Source of the DNA: Mycolicibacterium sp. P1-5
GTDB taxonomy: Bacteria > Actinomycetota > Actinomycetes > Mycobacteriales > Mycobacteriaceae
Direction: 5' to 3'
DNA: 64,000 nucleotides
Assembly: GCF_008329565.1 (NCBI RefSeq)
Contig: NZ_NPKT01000002.1
Span: 62,001-126,000, forward strand
The notes under the pieces were generated by a model, which was not told where the DNA came from, made no database searches, and was given only the letters and a program-made list of their open reading frames with translations. The position numbers and the translations under genes were made by a program. Positions 51,852 through 59,873 of this stretch are shown here, in pieces (position 1 is the first letter of the stretch; each line of letters starts with the position of its first letter).

Positions 51852-51962
51852 TTAAACCGGCGGATAGGCGGGCGGTGGGTACACGCCGCGCAGCGCCCAG
51901 GGCAGCCAGCTGAAGAAGTACTCGACCTCGTCGCTCGCGTCGTAGTCCGGATTCGGATCCAT
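51852..51962 (-). CDS. 36-aa conserved-type micro-protein, Rv0157A-like by position
   Basis: A short ORF starting Met-Asp-Pro-Asn-Pro-Asp-Tyr-Asp, with an acidic first half, a Tyr-Phe-Phe-Ser-Trp-Leu-Pro-Trp-Ala-Leu core and a Pro/Tyr-rich end (Val-Tyr-Pro-Pro-Pro-Ala-Tyr-Pro-Pro-Val). A GGGAGG site lies upstream of the ATG. The low-complexity aromatic/proline pattern and clean start and stop look like a conserved gene. It lies between pntB and the Rv0158-like TetR, where M. tuberculosis has the small Rv0157A. Function unknown; it may bind a membrane partner such as LtrA. Confidence 0.65.
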   Translation of the reverse strand: MDPNPDYDASDEVEYFFSWLPWALRGVYPPPAYPPV

Positions 51963-52043
51963 CCCTCGCACCTCCCAGCGTCACCCCGACAAACCGGAGT
52001 CTAGTCCGCGGGCCCCGGCCGCGACACCGGTCATTAAACTATC

Positions 52044-52053
52044 CAACTAGTTG
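52044..52053. promoter_or_regulatory. CAACTAGTTG palindrome upstream of TetR gene
   Basis: A perfect 10-bp palindrome, extended on each side by AT-rich bases, 43 bases before the TetR start. It is a likely self-regulatory operator of that TetR, and it lies between it and the divergent 36-aa/LtrA unit. Confidence 0.5.
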
Positions 52054-52096
52054 ATTGAGAGCCGGCCCGGAGCCGGCGTAGACAAGCGAGGACATC

Positions 52097-52747
52097 ATGG
52101 CAGCCGAGAACGGGATGACCCGGCGCGAAGAGCTGCTGGCCGTCGCCACGAAGCTTTTCGCCGCGCGGGGCTATCACGGCACCAGGATGGATGACGTCGC
52201 CGATGTCGTCGGCCTGAACAAGGCCACGGTCTACCACTATTACGCCAGCAAGTCGCTGATCCTGTTCGACATTTATCGCCGGGCGGCCGAGAACACCCTG
52301 CAAGCCGTGCACGACGACCCGTCCTGGACCGCCCGCGAGGCGCTCTACCAGTACACCGTCCGGCTGCTGACGAACATCGCCGAGAATCCCGAGGGCGCGG
52401 CCGTGTACTTCCAGGAGGCGCCCTACATCACGGAGTGGTTCACCGACGAGCAGGTCGCCGAGGTCCGGGAGAAGGAGACCCAGGTCTACGAGCACGTGCA
52501 CGGCCTGATCGGCCGGGGCATCGCGAGCGGGGAATTCTTCGAGTGCGACACCCACGTCGTGGCGCTGGGCTACATCGGGATGACGCTGGGCGCCTACCGT
52601 TGGCTGCGCCCCGATGGCCGGCGCACCGCCCAGGAGATCGCCGCCGAGTTCAGTACCGCGTTGCTGCGGGGCCTGATTCGCGAAGACAGCGTGCGGGTGG
52701 AGTCGCCGCTCGGACCCGCGGCGAGCACCGAGAAGGCGAACGTCTAG
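52097..52747 (+). CDS. TetR-family regulator, Rv0158-like
   Basis: A 216-aa TetR protein. The helix-turn-helix (about 10-52) reads Arg-Met-Asp-Asp-Val-Ala-Asp-Val-Val then Asn-Lys-Ala-Thr-Val-Tyr-His-Tyr-Tyr; the ligand domain resembles the KstR2/FadR-like TetR_C group linked to acyl-CoA sensing. The ATG at 52097 is preceded by a palindromic site. It is followed after 19 bases by an SRPBCC gene. Position matches Rv0158. Confidence 0.87.
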   Translation: MAAENGMTRREELLAVATKLFAARGYHGTRMDDVADVVGLNKATVYHYYASKSLILFDIYRRAAENTLQAVHDDPSWTAREALYQYTVRLLTNIAENPEGAAVYFQEAPYITEWFTDEQVAEVREKETQVYEHVHGLIGRGIASGEFFECDTHVVALGYIGMTLGAYRWLRPDGRRTAQEIAAEFSTALLRGLIREDSVRVESPLGPAASTEKANV

Positions 52748-52766
52748 CCATCGTTAGACTCGGCCG

Positions 52767-53204
52767 ATGCCGCTCGTCAGTAAGACCGTTGAAGTCAACG
52801 CCGATGCCGACACGATCCTGCGGATAGTCGCCGACTTCGAGGCCTATCCGGACTGGAACCCCGAAGCGAAGGCCATCTACGTCCTGGCCCGCTACGAAGA
52901 CGGCCGGCCTAGCCAGCTGCGGCTCGACATGGAGATCCAGGGACAATCGGGCACCTTCATCCAGGCGGTGTACTACCCCGGCGAGGGTCAGATCCAGACG
53001 GTCCTGCAGCAGGGCGAGGTGTTCACCAAGCAGGATCAGCTGTTCTCGGTGGTCGCGATGGGACCCTCGAGCCTGCTGACGGTGGACCTGGACGTCGAGG
53101 TGTCGCTGCCGGTGCCTGCAGTGATGGTCAAGAAGCTGATCAACGATGTGCTCGAGCATCTGGCCAACAATCTGAAGGCCCGCGCCGAGGAGTTGTCGGG
53201 CTAG
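52767..53204 (+). CDS. SRPBCC/polyketide-cyclase-like protein, Rv0164 (TB18.5)-like
   Basis: A 145-aa START/Bet-v1-fold protein: an N-terminal strand, Asp-Phe-Glu-Ala-Tyr-Pro-Asp-Trp-Asn-Pro-Glu (the cyclase/dehydrase motif, about 23-33), a seven-strand sheet and a long C-terminal helix. Such proteins bind hydrophobic ligands in a deep pocket. Sequence features such as Arg-Tyr-x-Asp-Gly-Arg-Pro-Ser-Gln and Tyr-Tyr-Pro-Gly-Glu-x-Gln-Ile-Gln-Thr match the TB18.5 antigen. It sits next to the mce1 locus as in M. tuberculosis and may handle imported lipids (inference). Confidence 0.88.
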   Translation: MPLVSKTVEVNADADTILRIVADFEAYPDWNPEAKAIYVLARYEDGRPSQLRLDMEIQGQSGTFIQAVYYPGEGQIQTVLQQGEVFTKQDQLFSVVAMGPSSLLTVDLDVEVSLPVPAVMVKKLINDVLEHLANNLKARAEELSG

Positions 53205-53219
53205 CGCGAGCGAAGGTTC

Positions 53220-53921
53220 CTAGCGTGCCTGGCGCCACATCCCGTTGCGCTGCAGCTGATCCATCAGCCGATCCACGCCGTCGCTGAACTCCGCCGCGGA
53301 CAGCTCGATGAGGGTGGGCTTGTCGCGGCGTCGCAGCGCCTCGATCAGCCGGCGATGGGTGTGGACCGCCGCTTCGCCCCAGGACGGGTCGGTGACGTAG
53401 ATCTGCGGCGGCATGTATCGCGCGGCATGTAGAAGGAACCAGGCCAGCTTGATTCGGCCCGCCCCGCGGTTGAGCAGCCGGTGAAAGGCGAACTCGGCGG
53501 CACCGACGGTGGCCGGATCACCCTCGGCCACGGCGGCGGCCAAGGCCTCGTTGGCGCCTTCGAGCTCGTCGATCTGCTCGTCGGTCAGCCGGTCGGCCGC
53601 GCTGCTCACGAGCTCCTTGGCGATGGTGGCCTGCAGCCAGTAGATGTCGGCGACGTCCTGCCGGCTCAGCGGCTGTACCACGTAGCCGCGCCGCGGTTCG
53701 AGAGCCACCATGCCCTCGCCGCGCAGCGTTAGCAGCGCCTCGCGCACCGGGGTGATGCTGACCCCGAGTCGGGCGGCCGTTTCGTCGAGCCGGATGAACG
53801 TCCCGGGCCGCAACACCCCGGTCATGATCGCTTCGCGGAGGTGCGCCGCGACCTCGTCAGACAGCTGTGCGCGACGGCTTCCCCGGCGGTTGCCGACCTG
53901 TGTGGAAGCCGGTGCGTTCAC
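53220..53921 (-). CDS. mce1R: Mce1R, GntR/FadR-family repressor of the mce1 operon
   Basis: A 233-aa GntR regulator. The N-terminal winged helix (about 15-85) contains Leu-Arg-Glu-Ala-Ile-Met-Thr-Gly-Val-Leu-Arg-Pro-Gly and Val-Ser-Ile-Thr-Pro-Val-Arg-Glu-Ala-Leu; the C-terminal all-helical FCD-type domain would bind an acyl ligand and metal. I start at GTG 53921 with GGAGGTCAC upstream; the frame is open to 53972. It diverges from fadD5, the first gene of the mce1 operon, as Rv0165c does, and by analogy represses it. Confidence 0.92.
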   Translation of the reverse strand: MNAPASTQVGNRRGSRRAQLSDEVAAHLREAIMTGVLRPGTFIRLDETAARLGVSITPVREALLTLRGEGMVALEPRRGYVVQPLSRQDVADIYWLQATIAKELVSSAADRLTDEQIDELEGANEALAAAVAEGDPATVGAAEFAFHRLLNRGAGRIKLAWFLLHAARYMPPQIYVTDPSWGEAAVHTHRRLIEALRRRDKPTLIELSAAEFSDGVDRLMDQLQRNGMWRQAR

Positions 53922-53982
53922 GTGACCTCCGAGGACTTGTGTGCCGAGCAGCAAGGCAATAGTGTGACCCAAGCAACAACAG

Positions 53983-53994
53983 ATTTGATCAAAT
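53983..53994. promoter_or_regulatory. ATTTGATCAAAT palindrome, candidate Mce1R operator
   Basis: A perfect 12-bp palindrome in an AT-rich island of the mce1R/fadD5 intergenic region, 61 bases before the mce1R start and 98 before fadD5. Its size and place suit a FadR-type repressor site controlling both genes. Binding is inferred. Confidence 0.55.
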
Positions 53995-54092
53995 ATAACG
54001 ATTCCTGCGTTCTCCAGCCACCGGGTTCACGCATCCTTCACCACATACGGAACTGCCGCCTATCGGAACTGTTGAGAGGGCAACGAAGACCA

Positions 54093-55718
54093 GTGACCAG
54101 TCAGCTCACCGCGACGACCCAGCAGCCGTATCTGGCGCGCCGCCAGAACTGGACGAACCAGTTGGCCCGGCACGCGCTGATGCAGCCGGATGCCACCGCG
54201 CTGCGATTCATGGGTCGCACGACGACGTGGGCCGAGCTCGACCACCGGGTGACCAAGCTCGCCGATGCGCTGAGCCGCCGGGGCGTGAAGTTCGGCGACC
54301 GGGTGATGATCCTCATGCTCAACCGCCCGGAGTTCGTCGAGGCCACCCTGGCCGCCAATCAGCTCGGGGCGATCGCCGTCCCGGTCAACTTCCGGTTGAC
54401 CCCGCCCGAACTGGCCTTCCTGGTCCAGGATTGCGAGGCGGCGGTGCTGGTTACCGAGACCGTGCTCGTCGACGTCGGCAAGGCGGTGCGCGATCTCGCG
54501 CCCGCGTTGTCCACCGTGATCGTGGCGGGTGGTGCGACCGATGACGGGGTGCAGGGCTACGAAGATCTGATCGCCGAAGAGGGCGAACAGCACGAGCCGG
54601 TGGATATCCCCAACGACAGCCCGGCGCTGATCATGTACACCTCGGGCACCACCGGGCGGCCCAAGGGCGCGGTGCTCACCCACACCAACCTGGCCGGTCA
54701 GGCGATGACCGGGATGTACACCACCGGTCCCGACATCAACCAGGACGTCGGGTTCATCGGGGTTCCGCTGTTCCACATCGCCGGCATCGGCAACACCCTG
54801 GGCGGGCTGACGCTCGGCACCCCGACGGTCATCCACCCGCTGGGCGGATTCGACCCGGGGCAGCTGCTCGACGTGCTCGAGGCCGAGCGAGTCACCGGCA
54901 TCTTCCTGGTGCCCGCGCAGTGGCAGGCCGTGTGCGCAGCGCAGAAGGCCAAGCCGCGCGACATCCGGTTGCGGGTGCTGTCGTGGGGCGCCGCTCCGGC
55001 GTCAGACACGCTGCTGCAGGAGATGTCGGAGACCTTCGGTGACAGCAAGATCCTCGCGGCGTTCGGTCAGACCGAGATGTCTCCGGTGACGTGCATGCTC
55101 CTCGGCGACGACGCGATCCGTAAGCGCGGGTCGGTCGGCAAGGTCATCCCGACCGTCGCGGCCAGGATCGTCGACGAGGACATGAACGACGTCCCGGTAG
55201 GCGAAGTCGGCGAAATCGTCTATCGCGCACCAACTCTCATGGCCGGTTACTGGAACAACCCGCAAGCCACCGCCGAGGCGTTCGCCGGCGGCTGGTTCCA
55301 TTCCGGCGATCTTGTGCGCGCGGACTCCGACGGTTACATCTGGGTGGTCGACCGTAAGAAGGACATGATCATCTCCGGCGGGGAGAACATCTACTGCGCG
55401 GAGGTCGAGAACGTGCTGGCTGCGCACCCGGTCATCGTCGAGGTCGCGGTCATCGGCCGCGCTCACCCCAAGTGGGGCGAGGTGCCGGTGGCGGTCGCCG
55501 CGATCTCGGCGGCCGACCTCCGGCTGGAGGAACTTGATGAGTTCCTGACCGAACGTCTGGCCCGCTACAAGCACCCCAAGGGTCTCGAGATCGTCGACGC
55601 GTTGCCCCGCAACCCCGCCGGCAAGGTGCTCAAGACCGAATTGCGGATCCGTTTCAGCGCCAGCGCAGCAACGGATGCGAGGGGCGAAACAGGTTCTGAT
55701 GCAGCGGATCCCGGCTGA
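54093..55718 (+). CDS. fadD5: Fatty-acid-CoA ligase FadD5
   Basis: A 541-aa adenylate-forming ligase that activates fatty acids with ATP and CoA. The AMP-binding motif Tyr-Thr-Ser-Gly-Thr-Thr-Gly-Arg-Pro-Lys-Gly is near 188-198, Gly-Gln-Thr-Glu-Met-Ser in the middle, Ser-Gly-Asp-Leu and Val-Asp-Arg-Lys-Lys-Asp-Met-Ile-Ile-Ser-Gly-Gly-Glu-Asn toward the C-terminus. The GTG at 54093 is the most likely start; the frame is open to 53841 through the promoter region. As first gene of mce1 it probably activates the lipids recycled or imported by the Mce1 transporter. Confidence 0.93.
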   Translation: MTSQLTATTQQPYLARRQNWTNQLARHALMQPDATALRFMGRTTTWAELDHRVTKLADALSRRGVKFGDRVMILMLNRPEFVEATLAANQLGAIAVPVNFRLTPPELAFLVQDCEAAVLVTETVLVDVGKAVRDLAPALSTVIVAGGATDDGVQGYEDLIAEEGEQHEPVDIPNDSPALIMYTSGTTGRPKGAVLTHTNLAGQAMTGMYTTGPDINQDVGFIGVPLFHIAGIGNTLGGLTLGTPTVIHPLGGFDPGQLLDVLEAERVTGIFLVPAQWQAVCAAQKAKPRDIRLRVLSWGAAPASDTLLQEMSETFGDSKILAAFGQTEMSPVTCMLLGDDAIRKRGSVGKVIPTVAARIVDEDMNDVPVGEVGEIVYRAPTLMAGYWNNPQATAEAFAGGWFHSGDLVRADSDGYIWVVDRKKDMIISGGENIYCAEVENVLAAHPVIVEVAVIGRAHPKWGEVPVAVAAISAADLRLEELDEFLTERLARYKHPKGLEIVDALPRNPAGKVLKTELRIRFSASAATDARGETGSDAADPG

Positions 55719-55948
55719 CGGACGAACGGTTTACGGATGCGACAAAAATCGAGTAGTGGGGATGGAGGGTCAATAGTGCAGATGCGGTGCACGGCCCGTC
55801 AGGCATCGGGTACATTCCTGTGGTCCGTCTTACTACTCGGCAGTAGGGAGACGACACTCACTCACTGCGGGTCGGGGCAAGGAGGGTACGTGCCAGTCGG
55901 ACTGCCGTTGAGCGACGACCGACGAGGTCCCGTCACGCGGGTGGCCCG
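55719..55948 (+). other. Gap between fadD5 and yrbE1A
   Basis: These 230 bases hold no gene I support; an open frame from 55737 overlaps yrbE1A and lacks a ribosome site. The stretch includes GGATGGAGGGTCAATAG and a CTACTCGGCAGTAG inverted-repeat-like element near 55840, and could carry an internal promoter. Confidence 0.4.
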
Positions 55949-56749
55949 GTGACGACCGCGACCACTGGCGTCGGCTCTTACCTCCAGGACAAGGCCCGCC
56001 CGGCCCTCACCGCCATCGGCGGCTTCTTCCGCATGTGCGTGCTCACCGCCAGGGCGACGACCAAATGGCCTTTCGAGTGGCGCGAGTTCATCCTTCAGGG
56101 CTGGTTCCAGTTCCGGGTGACCTTCCTGCCCACGATCGCGGTGGCGGTCCCCAACACCATCCTGATCATCTTCACGATCAACATCCTGCTGGTGGAGTTC
56201 GGCGCGGCTGACGTCTCCGGTGCCGGTGCGGCACTGGCGGCGGTGACCCAGCTGGGTCCGATCGTGACGGTGCTCGTCGTCGCGGGCGCCGGGTCGACGG
56301 CCATCTGTGCCGACCTCGGCGCGCGCACCATCCGCGAGGAGATCGACGCCCTGGAGGTTCTCGGCATCGATCCGATCCACCGACTGGTCCTGCCCCGCGT
56401 GGTCGCGGCGACGTTCGTCGCCGTCCTGCTCAACGGTGCGGTGATCACCGTCGGCCTGGTCGGCGGCTTCATCTTCGGTGTCTACATGCAGAACATCTCC
56501 GCGGGTGCCTACGTCTCGACTCTCACGCTGATCACCGGATTGCCGGAGGTGATCATCTCGATCGTCAAGGCACTCACCTTCGGGCTCATCGCCGGCCTGG
56601 TCGGCTGCTACCGGGGCCTGACGGTGTCCGGCGGCGCCAAGGGCCTGGGCACGGCGGTGAACGAAACGCTGGTGCTGTCCGTGGTCGCTTTGTTCGCGGT
56701 CAACGTCGTCCTGACCACCATCGGGGTGAAGTTCGGAACGGGGCACTGA
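55949..56749 (+). CDS. yrbE1A: MlaE-family permease YrbE1A
   Basis: A 266-aa integral membrane permease with about five to six hydrophobic segments. The conserved Glu-Glu-Ile-Asp-Ala-Leu-Glu-Val-Leu-Gly-Ile motif (about 132-142) between helices is the EExDA-like loop that contacts the MceG ATPase. Together with YrbE1B it forms the inner-membrane channel of the Mce1 lipid transporter. It begins at GTG 55949 and ends one base before the yrbE1B ATG. Matches Rv0167. Confidence 0.94.
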   Translation: MTTATTGVGSYLQDKARPALTAIGGFFRMCVLTARATTKWPFEWREFILQGWFQFRVTFLPTIAVAVPNTILIIFTINILLVEFGAADVSGAGAALAAVTQLGPIVTVLVVAGAGSTAICADLGARTIREEIDALEVLGIDPIHRLVLPRVVAATFVAVLLNGAVITVGLVGGFIFGVYMQNISAGAYVSTLTLITGLPEVIISIVKALTFGLIAGLVGCYRGLTVSGGAKGLGTAVNETLVLSVVALFAVNVVLTTIGVKFGTGH

Positions 56750-56750
56750 G

Positions 56751-57620
56751 ATGAGTACTGCTGCAGTCCTTCGGTCGCGGTATCCCCGCGCGTATTCCAG
56801 TGCCAGCAAGTGGGCGTCGGCGCCCGGCCGGTTCGTCGAGCGGGTCGGCGACGTGGCCTGGTTCACCGTCACCGCTATCGGCCAGATCCCGCATGCCGTG
56901 CGCTATTACCGCCGCGCCACCCTGCGGTTGATCGCCGAGATCGGGATGGGTACCGGCGCGATGGCCGTCATCGGCGGCACCATCGCGATCGTCGGCTTCG
57001 TGACGCTGTCCGGTGGCTCGCTGATCGCGATCCAGGGCTATGCATCTCTGGGCAACATCGGCGTCGAGGCCTTCACCGGCTTCGTCGCAGCGCTGGTGAA
57101 CGTCCGCGTCGTCGCGCCGCTGGTGTCCGGGCACGCACTGGCCGCGACGGTGGGCGCCGGTGCGACCGCCGAGCTGGGCGCCATGCGCATTGCCGAAGAG
57201 ATCGACGCACTCGAAGTGATGGGCATCAAGTCGATCAGCTACCTGGTGTCCACCCGCATCGTCGCCGGCATGGTGGTGATCATCCCGCTCTATGCGATGG
57301 CGCTGCTGCTGTCGTTCCTGGCGGCGCAGCTGACCACGACGGTGTTCTACGGCCAGTCGACCGGCACCTACGATCACTACTTCCGGACGTTCCTGCGGCC
57401 CGACGACGTGTTCTGGTCGTTCGTCGTCGCGATCATCATCGCGGTCTTCGTGATGATCAATCACTGCTACTTCGGCTACAACGCCAGCGGCGGTCCGGTG
57501 GGCGTCGGCGAGGCCGTTGGCATCGCGATGCGCGCATCGCTGGTCGCCGTCGCGACCGTGGTTCTGTTGGCCTCGTTGGCGCTTTACGGCACCAACCCGA
57601 ACTTCAACCTCACGGTGTAG
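56751..57620 (+). CDS. yrbE1B: MlaE-family permease YrbE1B
   Basis: A 289-aa partner permease. A basic N-terminal region (about 1-45) precedes the hydrophobic segments; the Ala-Glu-Glu-Ile-Asp-Ala-Leu-Glu-Val-Met-Gly-Ile motif (about 147-158) mirrors YrbE1A. The pair makes the heterodimeric permease of Mce1 and is powered by the MceG ATPase encoded elsewhere. It is followed by mce1A after 4 bases. Matches Rv0168. Confidence 0.94.
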   Translation: MSTAAVLRSRYPRAYSSASKWASAPGRFVERVGDVAWFTVTAIGQIPHAVRYYRRATLRLIAEIGMGTGAMAVIGGTIAIVGFVTLSGGSLIAIQGYASLGNIGVEAFTGFVAALVNVRVVAPLVSGHALAATVGAGATAELGAMRIAEEIDALEVMGIKSISYLVSTRIVAGMVVIIPLYAMALLLSFLAAQLTTTVFYGQSTGTYDHYFRTFLRPDDVFWSFVVAIIIAVFVMINHCYFGYNASGGPVGVGEAVGIAMRASLVAVATVVLLASLALYGTNPNFNLTV

Positions 57621-57624
57621 CGGT

Positions 57625-58836
57625 ATGGCATCGTCGCTGAACTCGTCCCGGCGCCCGCCTCTCAAGTTGGCGGGTGTGATTTTTCTACTGTTGGCCCTTG
57701 TGCTGGCCACGCTGGTCTACCTCCAGTTCCGCGGCGACCTCACGCGCAAAACCACACTCACGATGGTGTCCGACCGTGCCGGCCTGGTGATGGACCCGGG
57801 CTCGAAGGTCACCTACAACGGGGTCGAGATCGGCCGGGTCACCAAGGTTTCCGAGGTGAACCGCGGCGGCAAGGCGGCGGCTGAGCTGACGCTTGAGGTT
57901 GTGCCGCACTACATCTCGCTGATTCCGGCCAACGTCGACGCCCAGATAAAGGCCAGCACGGTCTTCGGCAACAAGTATGTGGCGTTCACCAGCCCCAAGG
58001 ATCCGGCGAAGAACCGGATCTCGAGTAGCGACGTCATCAAGGCCTCGGGGGTCACCACCGAGTTCAACACGTTGTTCGAGACGGTCATCTCGATCTCGGA
58101 GAAAGTCGATCCGGTCAAGCTGAACTTGACGCTCAGTGCGGCCGCGGAAGCGTTGAGCGGCCTTGGCACCAAGTTCGGTCAGTCGATCGTGAAGGGCAAC
58201 GCGGTCCTCGACGACGTCAATCCGCAGATGCCCCAGATCCGGTCCGACATCCGACAGCTGTCGAACCTGGCCGACGTCTACACCAAGGCCAGCCCGGACC
58301 TGTGGGACTTCCTCGATCACGCGGTCACCACCGCGCGCACGCTGAACGAGCAGCAGAAGGACTTGGACGCCGCCCTGTTGGCCTCCACCGGATTCGCCAA
58401 CACCGGTGCCGACATCTTCGAGCGCGGCGGGCCGTACTTCGTACGCGGCCAGGCGGACCTGGTGCCGACCGCGCAGCTGCTCGACACCTACAGCCCCCAG
58501 CTCTACTGCCAGATCAAGGGTGAAGCAGAAGCCCTCCCATCGGCGTTGGACGCGTTCGGCGGTAACGGCTATTCGCTGAACACCGTCACCGAGTTCCTCG
58601 GCGCCCCAAACCCGTACGTCTATCCGGACAACCTGCCCAGAGTCAACGGGCACGGCGGCCCCGGCGGTGCGCCGGGCTGCTGGCAGAAGATCGATCGCAA
58701 CTTCTGGCCGGCACCGCACATGGTGGTCGACGACGGTGCTTCCATCGCCCCGTACAACCACTTCGAGCTCGGCCAGCCCCTCCTCACCGAGTACGTGTGG
58801 GGTCGCCAAGTCGGGGAGAACACGATCAACCCATGA
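57625..58836 (+). CDS. mce1A: Mce1A, MCE-domain lipid-transport protein
   Basis: A 403-aa exported protein anchored by one N-terminal helix (about 15-33). The MCE domain (about 38-120) has Val-Met-Asp-Pro-Gly-Ser-Lys-Val-Thr-Tyr-Asn-Gly-Val-Glu-Ile-Gly; a helical region follows to about 280; the C-terminal part ends with Cys-Trp and Glu-Tyr-Val-Trp-Gly-Arg-Gln. As recalled, M. tuberculosis Mce1A is about 50 residues longer because of a hydrophobic insertion between the Gly-Asn-Gly-Tyr-Ser-Leu and Ala-Pro-Asn-Pro-Tyr motifs; here they are only a few residues apart. It forms part of the periplasmic hexameric tube. ATG 57625. Confidence 0.93.
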   Translation: MASSLNSSRRPPLKLAGVIFLLLALVLATLVYLQFRGDLTRKTTLTMVSDRAGLVMDPGSKVTYNGVEIGRVTKVSEVNRGGKAAAELTLEVVPHYISLIPANVDAQIKASTVFGNKYVAFTSPKDPAKNRISSSDVIKASGVTTEFNTLFETVISISEKVDPVKLNLTLSAAAEALSGLGTKFGQSIVKGNAVLDDVNPQMPQIRSDIRQLSNLADVYTKASPDLWDFLDHAVTTARTLNEQQKDLDAALLASTGFANTGADIFERGGPYFVRGQADLVPTAQLLDTYSPQLYCQIKGEAEALPSALDAFGGNGYSLNTVTEFLGAPNPYVYPDNLPRVNGHGGPGGAPGCWQKIDRNFWPAPHMVVDDGASIAPYNHFELGQPLLTEYVWGRQVGENTINP

Positions 58837-59873
58837 GAATCACTGGCACAGCAGTCAAACTCGCGGCATTTTCGTTCGTGCTGCTGCTCTTCACGGCGAT
58901 CATCATCATCGTGTTCGGGCAGTTCCGATTCGACCGGACCACCGCGTACACAGCCGAATTCAGCAATGCGAGCGGTTTGCGTGACGGCCAGTTCGTCCGC
59001 GCCGGCGGCGTCGAGATCGGAAAGGTTTCCGACATCAAGCTCGTCGGAAACGGCGACCGTGTTCTCGTGACGCTCAACGTCGATCGGACGTTGCCGCTGT
59101 ACCAGTCCACCACCGCCCAAATCCGCTACCAGGATCTGATCGGCAACCGCTACGTCAATCTCGATCGTGGCACCGGCGAGGGTGCCGACCGAATCCTGCC
59201 TGCGGGCGGCTTGATTCCGATGTCACGAACTCAGCCGGCACTCGATCTCGACGCGCTCATCGGTGGGTTCAAGCCATTGTTCAAGGCGCTGGATCCGCAG
59301 AAGGTCAATACGATCGCCTCGTCGCTGATCACCGTCTTCCAAGGGCAGGGCGGCACCATCAACGACATCCTCGACCAGACCTCTCAGCTGACGTCCGCGC
59401 TGGCCGACCGGGATCAGGCCATCGGTGAGGTCATCACCAACCTCAACACCGTGCTGGACACCACGGTCAAGCACGAGAAGGACTTCGACCAGACGGTCAA
59501 CAACTTCGAGGTGCTCATCACCGGGTTGCGGAACCACGCCGACCCGCTCGCCCAGTCCACTGCTGACATCAGCAGAGCCACAGGGACATTGGGAGATCTG
59601 CTGGCCGACGACCGCCCGAGGTTGCAGAACACCATCGCCAAGCTCGAGACCATCCAGCAGCCGCTGGTCGACCAACAGGACAGGTTGGACGACCTGCTGA
59701 CCAAGCTGCCGCCGGCCGTGAAGATGATCGGTCGTGCCGGCGGTATCTACGGCGACTTCTTCAACTTCTACCTGTGCGACATCAACCTCAAGCTCAACGG
59801 CCTGCAGCCGGGTGGCCCGGTCCGCACCGTGAAGATCACTCAGCAGCCCACGGGTAGGTGCACGCCGCAATGA
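58833..59873 (+). CDS. mce1B: Mce1B, MCE-domain lipid-transport protein
   Basis: A 346-aa Mce protein. An N-terminal membrane anchor (about 8-29) is followed by the MCE domain (about 38-120) with Gly-Leu-Arg-Asp-Gly-Gln-Phe-Val-Arg-Ala-Gly-Gly-Val-Glu-Ile-Gly, then the long coiled helical region (about 150-300) and two Cys in the C-terminal part. Its ATG overlaps the mce1A stop by four bases; its stop overlaps the mce1C start likewise. It is one ring subunit of the Mce1 lipid conduit. Confidence 0.93.
   Translation: MRITGTAVKLAAFSFVLLLFTAIIIIVFGQFRFDRTTAYTAEFSNASGLRDGQFVRAGGVEIGKVSDIKLVGNGDRVLVTLNVDRTLPLYQSTTAQIRYQDLIGNRYVNLDRGTGEGADRILPAGGLIPMSRTQPALDLDALIGGFKPLFKALDPQKVNTIASSLITVFQGQGGTINDILDQTSQLTSALADRDQAIGEVITNLNTVLDTTVKHEKDFDQTVNNFEVLITGLRNHADPLAQSTADISRATGTLGDLLADDRPRLQNTIAKLETIQQPLVDQQDRLDDLLTKLPPAVKMIGRAGGIYGDFFNFYLCDINLKLNGLQPGGPVRTVKITQQPTGRCTPQ

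Noticed and set aside
55737..55952. 71-codon ORF between fadD5 and yrbE1A
   Set aside because: It overlaps yrbE1A, lacks a ribosome site and shows no signal or domain.
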